39,762 nucleotides of DNA from a bacterium 1XD42-1. GTDB lineage: Bacteria; Bacillota; Clostridia; Oscillospirales; Ruminococcaceae. The stretch is from positions 1 through 39,762 of the forward strand of contig RAZJ01000025.1 of assembly GCA_003612625.1 (NCBI GenBank). The letters are read 5' to 3'. The translations under genes were made by a program, and so were the position numbers. Below the pieces are notes generated by a model that was given only the letters and a program-made list of their open reading frames with translations, was not told where the DNA came from and searched no databases. This document shows positions 1 to 7,170 of this stretch, piece after piece. How positions within the stretch are numbered: the stretch's first letter is position 1; each line of letters begins with the position of its first letter.

Positions 1-71
1 CTCAATAGCTCAGCCGGTAGAGCATGCGGCTGTTAACCGCAGGGTCGTTGGTTCGAGTCCAACTTGGGGAG
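1..71 (+). tRNA. tRNA-Asn (anticodon GTT), missing two 5' bases
   Basis: The cloverleaf is readable: TA at positions 8-9, a GCTC D stem, an anticodon stem around GTT at 32-34, and a GGTTCGAGTCC T arm. The 3' acceptor strand TTGGGGA (64-70) plus discriminator G (71) pairs with CTCAA at the left edge, which leaves two acceptor bases outside the window. CCA is not encoded. It sits directly before 5S rRNA, so both probably belong to the tail of an rRNA operon. Confidence 0.95.
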
Positions 72-75
72 TTAT

Positions 76-193
76 AGTTGGTGCTGATTACGCTGAGGAA
101 CCACCTGTTCCCATACCGAACACAGAAGTTAAGCTCAGTAGTGCCGAAGATACTTGGCGGGAGACTGCCTGGGAAAATAGGTGGGTGCCAATT
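76..193 (+). rRNA. rrf: 5S ribosomal RNA
   Basis: The universal 5S core CCCATACCGAACACAGAAGTTAAG is present (109-132). The ends pair as helix I: TTGGTGC at 78-84 with GGTGCCAA at 184-191. Length of about 118 nt fits. It lies five bases after tRNA-Asn and is followed by a strong terminator, as expected at the end of an rRNA transcription unit. The exact ends are inferred from helix I. Confidence 0.95.
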
Positions 194-204
194 CGAAGGA
201 AAAA

Positions 205-236
205 ACTGTTACAGAATAATCTGTAACAGTTTTTTT
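205..236 (+). terminator. Rho-independent terminator of the rRNA/tRNA operon
   Basis: A perfect 10-bp stem (ACTGTTACAG / CTGTAACAGT) with an AATAAT loop is followed by seven T. It lies 12 bases after the 5S gene. Confidence 0.93.
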
Positions 237-257
237 GTCTATTTTTGAAAACCTCTA

Positions 258-300
258 TTGACTTTTACTATTGATGATAGTAATATTAACAATAGTAAAA
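258..300 (+). promoter_or_regulatory. Promoter with palindromic operator for the PadR operon
   Basis: TTGACT (258-263), a 17-bp spacer and TAATAT (281-286) form a sigma-A promoter. An 11-bp perfect inverted repeat TTTTACTATTG (263-273) / CAATAGTAAAA (290-300) brackets the spacer and the -10. An inner ACTAT-tgatg-ATAGT repeat lies at 267-281. The position is right for autorepression by the PadR protein encoded at 317. The binding itself is inferred. Confidence 0.8.
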
Positions 301-316
301 ATGGAGGTGTTTTTTT

Positions 317-850
317 ATGTCATCAATTGATCTGGTAATTCTGGGTATGGTTTTGGAAAAGTCACAAAGTGCTTATGATATTCAAAAAGATATAGAATAT
401 CATCATTTTTCAAGATGGACAAAAATAAGTGTCCCATCTGTTTATCGGAAGGTTCTTCAGCTAGAGGAAAAAGGCTATTTGCAAAGTAATACGATAAAAG
501 GCGGTAAAGCTGCTGACAAAACCATATATTCCATTACAGAGAAAGGATGTACCTATTTTGACGAGTTGATGAATACTTGTGTAAGCCAACAAATTCCATT
601 ATTGTTTGATTTTAATGTTGTGATTGCGAATCTGAATAAACTGGAAAAAAATAAAGCTTTGGACTTAATTGATAAATTGCGTGACAGTATAGCGGCTTCT
701 ATGCAAGTAAATCAGATGCATGCTAATGATTATGCAAATATTCCCCTTGTGGGCAAAACAATTTTTGATCAACAAAGGCTTCTTTATCAATCCCTTTTAG
801 AATGGTTGGAGCGTTTTGAAAACCAGTTCAAAGAAAGTGGATTAAAATGA
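317..850 (+). CDS. PadR family transcriptional regulator
   Basis: This 177-residue protein has the PadR layout. The N-terminal winged helix begins MSSIDLVILGMVLEKSQSAYDI, followed by the recognition region SVPSVYRKVLQLEEKGYL, a wing with ...TIYSITEKG, and a helical C-terminal dimerisation half (about residues 85-177). PadR proteins usually repress exporter or stress genes and are released by hydrophobic or aromatic ligands. The start is a clear ATG preceded by GGAGG (303-307). Its stop overlaps the next ATG (ATGA), so the two are co-translated. The palindrome over its own promoter suggests autoregulation. The ligand is unknown. Confidence 0.93.
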   Translation: MSSIDLVILGMVLEKSQSAYDIQKDIEYHHFSRWTKISVPSVYRKVLQLEEKGYLQSNTIKGGKAADKTIYSITEKGCTYFDELMNTCVSQQIPLLFDFNVVIANLNKLEKNKALDLIDKLRDSIAASMQVNQMHANDYANIPLVGKTIFDQQRLLYQSLLEWLERFENQFKESGLK

Positions 851-1263
851 TTTATAAAGGTATTTTTACAGTTTTATTTGAAAATCCTTTTTGGATAGGG
901 TTATATGAACGGATCGAAGGGGAACGGTACGAAGTTTGTAAAATTACTTTTGGAACGGAGCCGAAAGATTATGAGGTATATGATTATTGGCTAGCTAATT
1001 GCGATAAATTACAATTTAGCCAGCCAATTAAAATAGAAAAAACAGAAGAACGGAAAACCAATCCGAAACGGGTACAAAGGGAAATCAATCATCAACTGCA
1101 AAAGAAAGGGATAGGGACGAAAGCACAGCAAGCCTTAAAAGCCCAGCATGAGCAAGTGAAAATAGAACGGAAAACGCAAAGCCGCGAAGAAAAAGAAGAT
1201 GAAAAAGAACGTCAGTTTATTTTAAAACAAGAGAAGAAAAAAGCGAAACATAAAGGAAAGTAA
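847..1263 (+). CDS. YjdF-like protein (DUF2992)
   Basis: The 138-residue product starts MIYKGIFTVLFENPFWIGLYER, the hallmark of the YjdF/DUF2992 family. Its C-terminal half is strongly basic and charged, ending ...KQEKKKAKHKGK, also typical. In other Firmicutes yjdF genes sit behind the yjdF RNA motif, a riboswitch class that binds azaaromatic compounds; the biochemical role of the protein is unknown. Here no room exists for such an RNA: the ATG overlaps the stop of the PadR gene. Control is therefore probably by PadR. No obvious terminator follows; the convergent mutY stop is 3 bases away. Confidence 0.85.
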   Translation: MIYKGIFTVLFENPFWIGLYERIEGERYEVCKITFGTEPKDYEVYDYWLANCDKLQFSQPIKIEKTEERKTNPKRVQREINHQLQKKGIGTKAQQALKAQHEQVKIERKTQSREEKEDEKERQFILKQEKKKAKHKGK

Positions 1264-1266
1264 TTT

Positions 1267-2328
1267 TTATTCAGAAAGGTAATATCGAAAAGCACTAGGC
1301 AGGGCATAACGCTTTTTTTCTTCGGGCCCTACCCAGTGGAGCATATCTTTTTGAGAGCAGGTTTCTGCTGTAATACGGTAACCTTGCATTTGCCATTCTA
1401 CATGGGTAAAGATATGGCGGGCAGGGCCTAAAGGCTCAATCCGCAGAGGTTCCACTCCAAAGGCCCGTATTGCCTCTAAAAGGGCCTGTCCGGTTAAATG
1501 GCCGGATATATTAGGCAATTCCCATAAGCCAGCTAACAGGCCTTTTTCGGGGCGCTTGCGCAAAGCGAAATATCCATCCCTGACAATCAAGAGGACTGTT
1601 AAAGCCTCCAGCCGCCGGCCCTTTTTAGGCCCCCTTACCGGCAAATCTAACATACATCCTTTTATCCGTCCGGCGCAAAATTCTGCAATAGGGCAGGCTT
1701 CACAATGGGGCTTGCCATTCGGCAGACAGACAGTAGCTCCTAATTCCATAACAGCCTGGTTAAAATCTCCGGAAATTCCTTGCGGCAGCGATTCTAAAGC
1801 TTCTGTCAGCTTTGTTGTAACCCATTTTTTCGTTTCCGGTAAAGTAATATCCCTGTAATCTGCCTGGCACCTGCTGTAAACCCGCAAAACATTGCCATCC
1901 ACGGCAGGCACAGGAAGTCCAAAAGCGATAGAGGCAATAGCACCCGCTGTATAAGGCCCAATACCGGGCAAAGACTGCAACAAATGGTAGTCTGCGGGAA
2001 GCTGTCCTTGATGGTGTTCCATTAAAATACGGGCGCATTTTTGCAGGTTTCTGGCCCGGCTGTAATAACCTAACCCTTCCCACAATTTCATTAACTGTTC
2101 TTCTTCTGCATTTGCCAAAGCTTCCACATCTGGCAGAGCCGTTAAGAAACGGCTGTAATAGCCTTTAACAGCTTCTACCCGTGTTTGTTGCAGCATAATT
2201 TCAGAGATCCAGGTTTGATAAGGCGTGGGACTTTGCCGCCAAGGAAGGGGCCTGTGATTGGCCTGGTACCAGCATATCAAAGGTTCCGCCAGGCTCCTCC
2301 AATGGACAGACTGGTCATTCTCGTTCAT
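1267..2328 (-). CDS. mutY: A/G-specific adenine glycosylase MutY
   Basis: MutY removes adenine mispaired with 8-oxoguanine in base excision repair. The 353-residue protein shows the EndoIII fold with EIMLQQTRVEAV (catalytic Glu near residue 43), the helix-hairpin-helix LPGIGPYTAGAIASIAFG, and the catalytic Asp in VDGNVLRVYSR. The iron-sulfur cysteines read C-x7-C-x2-C-x5-C (CLPNGKPHCEACPIAEFC), one residue longer in the first gap than the usual x6. The C-terminal third is the NUDIX-like 8-oxoG recognition domain. Start ATG follows CGGGTGA. It overlaps the end of the upstream amidohydrolase by 14 bp, so both are probably on one transcript. Confidence 0.96.
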   Translation of the reverse strand: MNENDQSVHWRSLAEPLICWYQANHRPLPWRQSPTPYQTWISEIMLQQTRVEAVKGYYSRFLTALPDVEALANAEEEQLMKLWEGLGYYSRARNLQKCARILMEHHQGQLPADYHLLQSLPGIGPYTAGAIASIAFGLPVPAVDGNVLRVYSRCQADYRDITLPETKKWVTTKLTEALESLPQGISGDFNQAVMELGATVCLPNGKPHCEACPIAEFCAGRIKGCMLDLPVRGPKKGRRLEALTVLLIVRDGYFALRKRPEKGLLAGLWELPNISGHLTGQALLEAIRAFGVEPLRIEPLGPARHIFTHVEWQMQGYRITAETCSQKDMLHWVGPEEKKRYALPSAFRYYLSE

Positions 2329-3907
2329 AAATCACCCGATCATCCTTAATGGTTTTCAGCACTCGAACACGTTTAATATCAGCAGGACGCACCCGCAGGG
2401 GGTTAAAGTCCAACACAACAAAATCAGCCCGTTTGCCTACTTCGATAGAACCTTTGCTGTCTTCCTCAAAATATTGATAGGCAGCGTGGATGGTAATTGC
2501 TTTTAAAGCATCCAGAATAGAAACCTGTTCTTCTTCCCCCAATACAGTCCCCCGCCGGGATTTCCGATTGACAGCACACCATACAGCATTCAGCATATTT
2601 GGCAGCAAAGTAGGCGTGTCCTGATGGAAAGTAAAAACAACACCAGCTTGTTTTGCAGATTGGGCAGGGGAAATATAAGCAGCTTTTTGGGGATCAAAAT
2701 TCCGCATATGGAGATCACCCCAAAAATAAATATGGGCAGGGAAAAAAGAAGCAATAATTCCCAGATTGGCCATAGAAGGAAGCTGATCCGGCCGGAGAAA
2801 TTGAGCATGAACCATAACAGGCCGTAAGCCTACATCACTATCCTCTGTAATTTTCCGGCAGGCAGAGATCATTTGCTGGGCTGCCGCATCTCCATTGCAA
2901 TGGACTAACACCTGTAAATGGTCATTCATAGATTCAAAAAGCAGCAGTTCCGCTTCTTCATCAGAATAACGCGGTTCTCCAAAATAATCGGTTTCCCCTG
3001 GGTAGGGGACAGACATCCAGGCAGTCTGATCCTGAAGATCCCCGTCAAAAAACAGTTTATACCCGCCAATTTTTAAATGGCGTTTATACCGCTGTACCCG
3101 GCTTAAATTTTCCTGGCTCAGATGCTTGGCTTCTTTTGGGTCCACATAACAAATAATATCAAGGGACATCCGCCCGGAGTCGGAAAAAGCCCGTAACATT
3201 GCCCATTCTTCATCCCGTGTCAAGCCCTCCTGGGCAGTCGTAATCCCATGACGGGCATAAATATCCTGGGCAGCTTCTAATTGATCCAAAAGCTGATCTT
3301 CATCAGGAGGGGCAATTTTAGAAGCAACACTGGAAAAGATTTCTCCTTCTAAATAGCCATTGGGCAGGCTGCTGCCAGCCATACGCCCGATAATGCTGTC
3401 TTCCGGATCTTTGGTATCCGCAGTAATTCCAGCAGCAGACAGCCCAAGGGAGCTGATAACCCCTGCTTCACCGGAAGCATGGGTAATTAACACCCGTACA
3501 CCAGGCAGAGCCGCATCTAAAACACCCCGGTCCGGATGGCGTCCTTCTTCTAAATGCTGTTCGTCATATCCGATGCCTACAATCCAATCCTGACTGCCTA
3601 TTTTACGATTTGCAGCAAATTCCCGGAGCTTTTCCTGGATTCCGGCAAAATCCCGGCAGGAAGATAATTGAGCGACACCTAAGGTTTGAGCAAAGGCGGC
3701 AATATGGCTATGGGAATCAATAAAACCAGGCAGTAATACAGCCCCATTGAGATTTACAATTTCCGTATCAGGCCGGATATGGGTTAAAATTTCATCACGT
3801 TCTCCCATAGTCGAAATGATACCATCTTCAACAAATACAGCATCTACATATAAGGGATCTGCCATCGTAAGGATTTCCCCATTAAAATAAAGCGTAGTCT
3901 TTTTCAA
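2315..3907 (-). CDS. Amidohydrolase family 3 protein (YtcJ-like)
   Basis: This 530-residue protein is a metal-dependent hydrolase of the YtcJ / N-substituted formamide deformylase type (amidohydrolase_3). Seen are the N-terminal beta domain, the metal motif GFIDSHSHIAAF (His66, His68), later histidines in LVHCNGDAA and VMVHAQFLR, the catalytic Asp in FHQDTPTLLPN, and the C-terminal barrel closure KRADFVVLDFNPL. The substrate is unknown. The start is TTG at 3905-3907, supported by GAAGGG upstream; the next ATG would cut off the first beta strand. It has its own promoter and a structured leader, and overlaps mutY. Confidence 0.9.
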   Translation of the reverse strand: MKKTTLYFNGEILTMADPLYVDAVFVEDGIISTMGERDEILTHIRPDTEIVNLNGAVLLPGFIDSHSHIAAFAQTLGVAQLSSCRDFAGIQEKLREFAANRKIGSQDWIVGIGYDEQHLEEGRHPDRGVLDAALPGVRVLITHASGEAGVISSLGLSAAGITADTKDPEDSIIGRMAGSSLPNGYLEGEIFSSVASKIAPPDEDQLLDQLEAAQDIYARHGITTAQEGLTRDEEWAMLRAFSDSGRMSLDIICYVDPKEAKHLSQENLSRVQRYKRHLKIGGYKLFFDGDLQDQTAWMSVPYPGETDYFGEPRYSDEEAELLLFESMNDHLQVLVHCNGDAAAQQMISACRKITEDSDVGLRPVMVHAQFLRPDQLPSMANLGIIASFFPAHIYFWGDLHMRNFDPQKAAYISPAQSAKQAGVVFTFHQDTPTLLPNMLNAVWCAVNRKSRRGTVLGEEEQVSILDALKAITIHAAYQYFEEDSKGSIEVGKRADFVVLDFNPLRVRPADIKRVRVLKTIKDDRVIYERE

Positions 3908-3931
3908 TCGTATCGCCCTTCAATTTCGATC

Positions 3932-3977
3932 TGTCCAAGCGGCTTTTGGAATACCGCTTTTCTATTGGTTTTGGACA
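3932..3977 (-). promoter_or_regulatory. Structured 5' leader hairpin of the amidohydrolase gene
   Basis: The arm TGTCCAAGCGG (3932-3942) is answered by CCGCTT (3954-3959) and TTGGACA (3971-3977), giving a two-tier hairpin with an 11-base bulge. It lies between the promoter and the ribosome binding site. It matches no riboswitch class I recognise. Confidence 0.4.
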
Positions 3978-3994
3978 AAGATTTGCCCTTTCTT

Positions 3995-4023
3995 ATTATA
4001 CGTCAAAATGTGACAAATGCAAA
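3995..4023 (-). promoter_or_regulatory. Sigma-A promoter for amidohydrolase-mutY
   Basis: On the minus strand TTTGCA (4018-4023), a 17-bp spacer and a perfect TATAAT (3995-4000). It gives a leader of about 80 nt. Confidence 0.65.
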
Positions 4024-4033
4024 TAGAAATCCG

Positions 4034-4082
4034 CCCGCCTAGGACCCACATTGGTTCCAAGCCATGTGGAAAGGCGAGCGGG
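4034..4082 (-). terminator. Hairpin after ppa, probable terminator
   Basis: Outer arms CCCGC (4034-4038) / GCGGG (4078-4082) and inner arms CCACAT (4046-4051) / ATGTGG (4064-4069) form a long imperfect hairpin 31 bp past the ppa stop. The following minus-strand run is only moderately U-rich, so efficiency is uncertain. Confidence 0.55.
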
Positions 4083-4113
4083 TCTATCGAATCTCTCAGA
4101 AAAAATTTTTTCC

Positions 4114-4647
4114 TTATCCTTTACAGAATTTTTCGACATAACTGTCAATGGCTGTTTGAATAATTTCGACTGCCTCTTCAGGGCCGGCAGCTTCCCGGAC
4201 AGCAGTTTGTTTGCCCTCCAATTCCTTATAAACGGTAAAGAAATGGCGCATTTCTTCAAAAACATGAGGAGGTAATTCTTCAATGCTTTTGTATGTGTTA
4301 TAAGTTGGATCATTAAAAGGAATGGCAATAATTTTTTCATCATTGCGCCCATTATCCACCATAGAAATGACGCCAATGGGATAACAGCGGACTAATGAAA
4401 GAGGTTCTAAAGATTCGGAACAGAGAACCAGTACATCCAAAGGATCGCCGTCATCACCATATGTACGAGGGATAAAGCCATAGTTGGCAGGGTAATGGGT
4501 AGAAGTATATAAAATACGATCCAGAATAATCAAACCGGTTTCCTTATCCAGCTCATATTTATTTTTGAAACCTTTGGAAATTTCCACAACCGCAATAAAA
4601 TCATTTTTTGTAATCCGTTTTGGGGAAATATCATGCCATATATTCAA
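4114..4647 (-). CDS. ppa: Inorganic pyrophosphatase, family I
   Basis: The enzyme hydrolyses pyrophosphate in the cytoplasm and pulls biosynthetic reactions forward. The 177-residue length is standard. Seen are the substrate and metal residues: KNKYELDKETG (Lys/Glu near 30-32), YTSTHYPANYGFIP, and the signature GDDGDPLDVLVL (Asp66, Asp68, Asp71), followed by a DNGRNDEKIIAIP segment. The start is TTG at 4645-4647 behind AAAGGAGG; no in-frame ATG lies between. It has its own promoter and a 5' hairpin, and a hairpin after the stop, so it seems monocistronic. Confidence 0.96.
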   Translation of the reverse strand: MNIWHDISPKRITKNDFIAVVEISKGFKNKYELDKETGLIILDRILYTSTHYPANYGFIPRTYGDDGDPLDVLVLCSESLEPLSLVRCYPIGVISMVDNGRNDEKIIAIPFNDPTYNTYKSIEELPPHVFEEMRHFFTVYKELEGKQTAVREAAGPEEAVEIIQTAIDSYVEKFCKG

Positions 4648-4665
4648 GAAAATAAACCTCCTTTG

Positions 4666-4685
4666 GGCTGGGACAGCCTTTTTTT
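4666..4685 (+). terminator. Compact hairpin with T-run, plus-strand terminator shape
   Basis: GGCTG-gga-CAGCC followed by seven T reads as an intrinsic terminator on the plus strand, but no plus-strand gene precedes it. On the minus strand the same hairpin is the very 5' end of the ppa mRNA, where it could protect the transcript. Either role is inference. Confidence 0.4.
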
Positions 4686-4714
4686 ATTATCTCAAGAGTA
4701 CCACAGAATCCCAA
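4686..4714 (-). promoter_or_regulatory. Promoter for ppa
   Basis: Minus strand TTGGGA (4709-4714), 17 bp, GATAAT (4686-4691). Transcription would start near 4679, at the foot of the GGCTG/CAGCC hairpin. Confidence 0.55.
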
Positions 4715-4723
4715 AAAAAGCAA

Positions 4724-5329
4724 TTACCATTTTGATCGGGTTTCCACAACTTTTCCTACAATAGTCAGCCGGTTAATTTCTTCACCCATAAAAACCAAAG
4801 GCTCATATTTGGGGTTAAAGGGCTGGAGAATAACGGCATTATCCTCTTTAATAATTTTTTTCAAAGTGCCTTCCTCTCCGTCCACCAATACAACAGCCAA
4901 TTCCCCGTTTTCTACATCAGGCTGCTGGTGCACCAGAGCCAGATCCCCATTGGCAATCCGCGGCTCCATACTGCTGCCCCGGACAATGAGATAAAAATAT
5001 TCTTCCGGATTATTAACGGTTGCAGGCTCTGCTCCGTGATCTTCCTCAAAGGCCAAAGCATTATATCCGGCTTTTACAGTTCCTATAATTGGAATTTGCG
5101 GGTCCTGGTTTTCCGATTCGGAAGAAAATTCATCCGGCATACAGCCTAACAGATAATCGGCAGACACGTGGAAAAGACGGGCTAAAAAGGCTATCATTTC
5201 CGGATCGGGCGTAGAATAGCCTGTTTCCCATTTTCCAATCGCCTGCTGGCTTAATCCTACCGTTTGGGCAAGGGCGGCCTGGGTCAACCCTGCCCGCTTA
5301 CGCAGTTCTTTGATCCGTTCCGCCAACAT
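4724..5329 (-). CDS. LexA-like repressor (XRE helix-turn-helix plus S24 peptidase domain)
   Basis: The protein joins an N-terminal XRE DNA-binding domain (LTQAALAQTVGLSQQAIGKWE) to a C-terminal S24 autoprotease. From the chosen start it has 201 residues, with cleavage dipeptide Ala87-Gly88 in VKAGY, nucleophile Ser120 in GSSMEP and general base Lys157 in GTLKK. Such repressors cut themselves when bound to RecA filaments and so derepress target genes. GGAGG abuts an ATG at 5338, leaving no proper spacing, but is nine bases from this second ATG. It could be a chromosomal SOS-type regulator or a domesticated phage repressor; no phage genes are nearby. Its promoter is a perfect consensus with an inverted repeat downstream. 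Confidence 0.88.
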   Translation of the reverse strand: MLAERIKELRKRAGLTQAALAQTVGLSQQAIGKWETGYSTPDPEMIAFLARLFHVSADYLLGCMPDEFSSESENQDPQIPIIGTVKAGYNALAFEEDHGAEPATVNNPEEYFYLIVRGSSMEPRIANGDLALVHQQPDVENGELAVVLVDGEEGTLKKIIKEDNAVILQPFNPKYEPLVFMGEEINRLTIVGKVVETRSKW

Positions 5330-5359
5330 CCTGTCCATCCCTCCATATTGTACAGTGCT

Positions 5360-5390
5360 GCTCTTGTGTATTTTTCATACAAAAAAGAGC
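5360..5390 (-). promoter_or_regulatory. Inverted repeat in the LexA-like gene leader, candidate operator
   Basis: GCTCTT (5360-5365) and AAGAGC (5385-5390) enclose an inner GTAT (5367-5370) / ATAC (5377-5380). It starts about 16 bp after the promoter -10. It is not the classical Gram-positive LexA box (CGAAC-N4-GTTCG). It may be the repressor's own site or a leader hairpin. Confidence 0.4.
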
Positions 5391-5405
5391 TTTCAATTTT
5401 TCTAT

Positions 5406-5434
5406 ATTATACGCTTTACTGTTGTTATTGTCAA
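5406..5434 (-). promoter_or_regulatory. Perfect-consensus sigma-A promoter for the LexA-like gene
   Basis: Minus strand TTGACA (5429-5434), 17 bp, TATAAT (5406-5411): both hexamers match the consensus in full. A promoter this strong normally needs a repressor. Confidence 0.85.
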
Positions 5435-5465
5435 ATATATTTTAGCAAAATCATGAATTTTACAC

Positions 5466-5494
5466 TTGACAACAAGAAAAAGGCGTATTATCAT
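5466..5494 (+). promoter_or_regulatory. Sigma-A promoter for the small membrane protein
   Basis: TTGACA (5466-5471), 17 bp, TATCAT (5489-5494). It diverges from the LexA-like promoter, with the two -35 boxes 31 bp apart. Confidence 0.75.
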
Positions 5495-5501
5495 AGGATA
5501 A

Positions 5502-5520
5502 TAACAACTTGGAGTTGTTA
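5502..5520 (+). promoter_or_regulatory. Perfect 8-bp palindrome at the transcription start
   Basis: TAACAACT-tgg-AGTTGTTA begins about seven bases after the -10. It can be a repressor operator or a 5' mRNA hairpin. It is not followed by a T-run, so it is not a terminator. Confidence 0.55.
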
Positions 5521-5541
5521 ATTAAACCAGGGGGAAAAATT

Positions 5542-5862
5542 ATGAAAATTTTTACAGACCGGCATAAACTGTATTCCCTTTTGTCTGTATTATCTTTTCT
5601 TCTGTTATACGGGGCGTTGGGAGCCTGGGAACAGGGCAGTTTAACAGGGAAAGGGCTTTGCTTTGAAGCTGTTATTTATGGGGGGATGGGGTATATTTTT
5701 GCCCGCCGTTCGCAAAGATCCCGGAAACGGTGCCGGATTTTATATTTATACCAGCGCTTTGCAGTTATATCCCCGTTAAATCAAAAGAAGGCGTATATTC
5801 CGCCTGAGCGGAGCTCCGTTCCTGCATATACCCAGCCAGCCCCAGTGAAAGTGCATAATTGA
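5542..5862 (+). CDS. Small membrane protein of unknown function
   Basis: The 106-residue product has two hydrophobic segments: about residues 12-28 (LYSLLSVLSFLLLYGALGAW) and about 41-55 (FEAVIYGGMGYIF), followed by a very basic stretch (ARRSQRSRKRCR) that should stay cytoplasmic. I do not recognise the family. The start ATG at 5542 has AGGGGG eight bases before it; an in-frame ATG at 5509 lies inside the palindrome and lacks a binding site. Its last 98 bp overlap the end of the convergent radical SAM gene, so its hydrophilic C-terminal tail is coded antisense to that gene. A clean promoter and ribosome binding site support it being real. Confidence 0.65.
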   Translation: MKIFTDRHKLYSLLSVLSFLLLYGALGAWEQGSLTGKGLCFEAVIYGGMGYIFARRSQRSRKRCRILYLYQRFAVISPLNQKKAYIPPERSSVPAYTQPAPVKVHN

Positions 5863-6658
5863 CCACATCTTCATATTCAAAGGTGCTGACCCGGCGCTTC
5901 AATTCCGGGAACTCTTCTTTTTGGATGCAGGGGGTGTACTGGCTCATTAAGCTGATGCGAATGGCCCCAGGGGGAAAGGAACCTGCAATCCAGTCCAATA
6001 ATTTTTTGCTGTCCTCCCGTCCTTTTGGAAGGACAAGATGCCGGATTATAACGCCTTTTTGAAGCATACCATCCGAATCAAATACACAGGGGCCAGTCTG
6101 ACGGAACATTTCCAAAATGGCAAGGGAAGCCTGTTGAAAATAATCCGGAGCGGAAGCATAACGGCTGGAACGCTCTGAACTGTAAAATTTTAAATCCGGC
6201 AGGAAAACAGCAATATGCCCTTCCAATGCTTTTAAAGTATCCGCCGATTCATAACCGCCGCTGTTCCATACAACAGGCAGTTTTAGACCAGCTAAGGAAA
6301 GGGCTTGCAGAATTTGGGGCTGCCAGTGGGTAGGGCTTACTAAATTGATATTATGGACGCCCTGTCCTTCTAATTCCTGAAAAATTTCAGCCAAACGCTG
6401 GACAGAGATTTCTTTTCCGAAGTTCCCGCGGCTGATCTCGTAATTCTGGCAGAAACAGCAGCTTAAAGGACAGCCTGAAAAAAATACAGCACCGGAACCG
6501 GATTTCCCACTGATGCAGGGTTCTTCCCAAAAATGCGGTGCGGCCCGGGCAACTTTCACAAGGCTTCCGCCGCCGCAAAAGCCAGAAGATTTCCTGCGGT
6601 CCGCACCACAGCGGCGGGGACACAACTGACAATGATTTGAGCTTTCGTAACTTTCCAA
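5765..6658 (-). CDS. Radical SAM protein, PflA-like (COG1313)
   Basis: The 297-residue protein carries the radical SAM cluster C-x3-C-x2-C in SGCPLSCCFCQNYEIS (Cys63, 67, 70). It is preceded by a cysteine-rich N-terminus (Cys10, 13, 17, 28; HCQLCPRRC), typical of the PflA-homologue family COG1313 (often called PflX). The family is related to glycyl-radical enzyme activases, but its substrate is unknown and no glycyl-radical enzyme is nearby. The start is TTG at 6656-6658 with AAAGGGG seven bases upstream; a longer in-frame opening to 6793 runs through the promoter and is not used. Its 3' end overlaps the convergent small membrane protein gene. Confidence 0.9.
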   Translation of the reverse strand: MESYESSNHCQLCPRRCGADRRKSSGFCGGGSLVKVARAAPHFWEEPCISGKSGSGAVFFSGCPLSCCFCQNYEISRGNFGKEISVQRLAEIFQELEGQGVHNINLVSPTHWQPQILQALSLAGLKLPVVWNSGGYESADTLKALEGHIAVFLPDLKFYSSERSSRYASAPDYFQQASLAILEMFRQTGPCVFDSDGMLQKGVIIRHLVLPKGREDSKKLLDWIAGSFPPGAIRISLMSQYTPCIQKEEFPELKRRVSTFEYEDVVNYALSLGLAGYMQERSSAQAEYTPSFDLTGI

Positions 6659-6682
6659 ATAATTCCCCTTTCTTTCCTTTTT

Positions 6683-6711
6683 ATTATAACAAAAAGCGTA
6701 CAGGCTGTAAA
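6683..6711 (-). promoter_or_regulatory. Promoter for the radical SAM gene
   Basis: Minus strand TTTACA (6706-6711), 17 bp, TATAAT (6683-6688). It lies back to back with the promoter at 6717. Confidence 0.75.
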
Positions 6712-6716
6712 CAACC

Positions 6717-6744
6717 TTGCTTTTGCGGCAGGATATGGTATAAT
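6717..6744 (+). promoter_or_regulatory. Promoter for the 6784 gene
   Basis: TTGCTT (6717-6722), 16 bp, TATAAT (6739-6744). The divergent -35 boxes are five bases apart. Confidence 0.65.
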
Positions 6745-6783
6745 AATACGTGGAATTCAGGAAAAGGAAATGGGGGTAATTTT

Positions 6784-7083
6784 TTGGAATCATCTAATGA
6801 AGAATGGCGTTTAGATGAATTTGCAACCATGCGTAATTTATTGCGGATGTACCGGCTTTGTTACCATAAACTGCTGCGTGAACACCAGCAGCGCTATGTA
6901 ACATTAGAACAATATTTACGATTTTCAGATTCCGTTTTAAAGTGCTTAGAAAATTCAGTGGATCATACACAACTGCTTGTAAATAGTGTGGGACAGCTTT
7001 CCGATATGATGATACAGCTTGCCCAAAGTGTCATTTATTTACAGAACCGGATAGAACAAGAGGATTTATCAGACAGGGATTAA
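6784..7083 (+). CDS. Small hypothetical cytoplasmic protein
   Basis: The 99-residue product has no signal peptide or membrane segment. It looks all-helical: an Arg/Tyr/Leu-rich stretch (MRNLLRMYRLCYHKLLREHQQRY) is followed by heptad-like repeats in the second half (LENSVDHTQLLVNSVGQLSDMMIQL), which could pack as a coiled coil. No family is recognised. The start is TTG at 6784, eight bases after GGGGG; the reading frame is open further upstream but crosses the promoter. It is single, with its own promoter and a shared bidirectional terminator. Confidence 0.65.
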   Translation: MESSNEEWRLDEFATMRNLLRMYRLCYHKLLREHQQRYVTLEQYLRFSDSVLKCLENSVDHTQLLVNSVGQLSDMMIQLAQSVIYLQNRIEQEDLSDRD

Positions 7084-7120
7084 AAGGGAATATGTGTTTG
7101 ATTTTATGGGATAGAAAATA

Positions 7121-7166
7121 AAAAACCCTTTTTATTGACAAGCTTGCCAATAAAAAGAGTTTTTTT
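7121..7166. terminator. Bidirectional terminator
   Basis: CTTTTTATTG (7128-7137) pairs with CAATAAAAAG (7148-7157), extended by flanking A and T runs. It lies between two convergent genes (6784 and 7171) and can serve both. Confidence 0.85.
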
Positions 7167-7170
7167 GTCT

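Noticed and set aside
4996-5329. Prophage call based on the XRE-S24 repressor
   Set aside because: No integrase, structural or replication genes nearby; surrounding genes are housekeeping.
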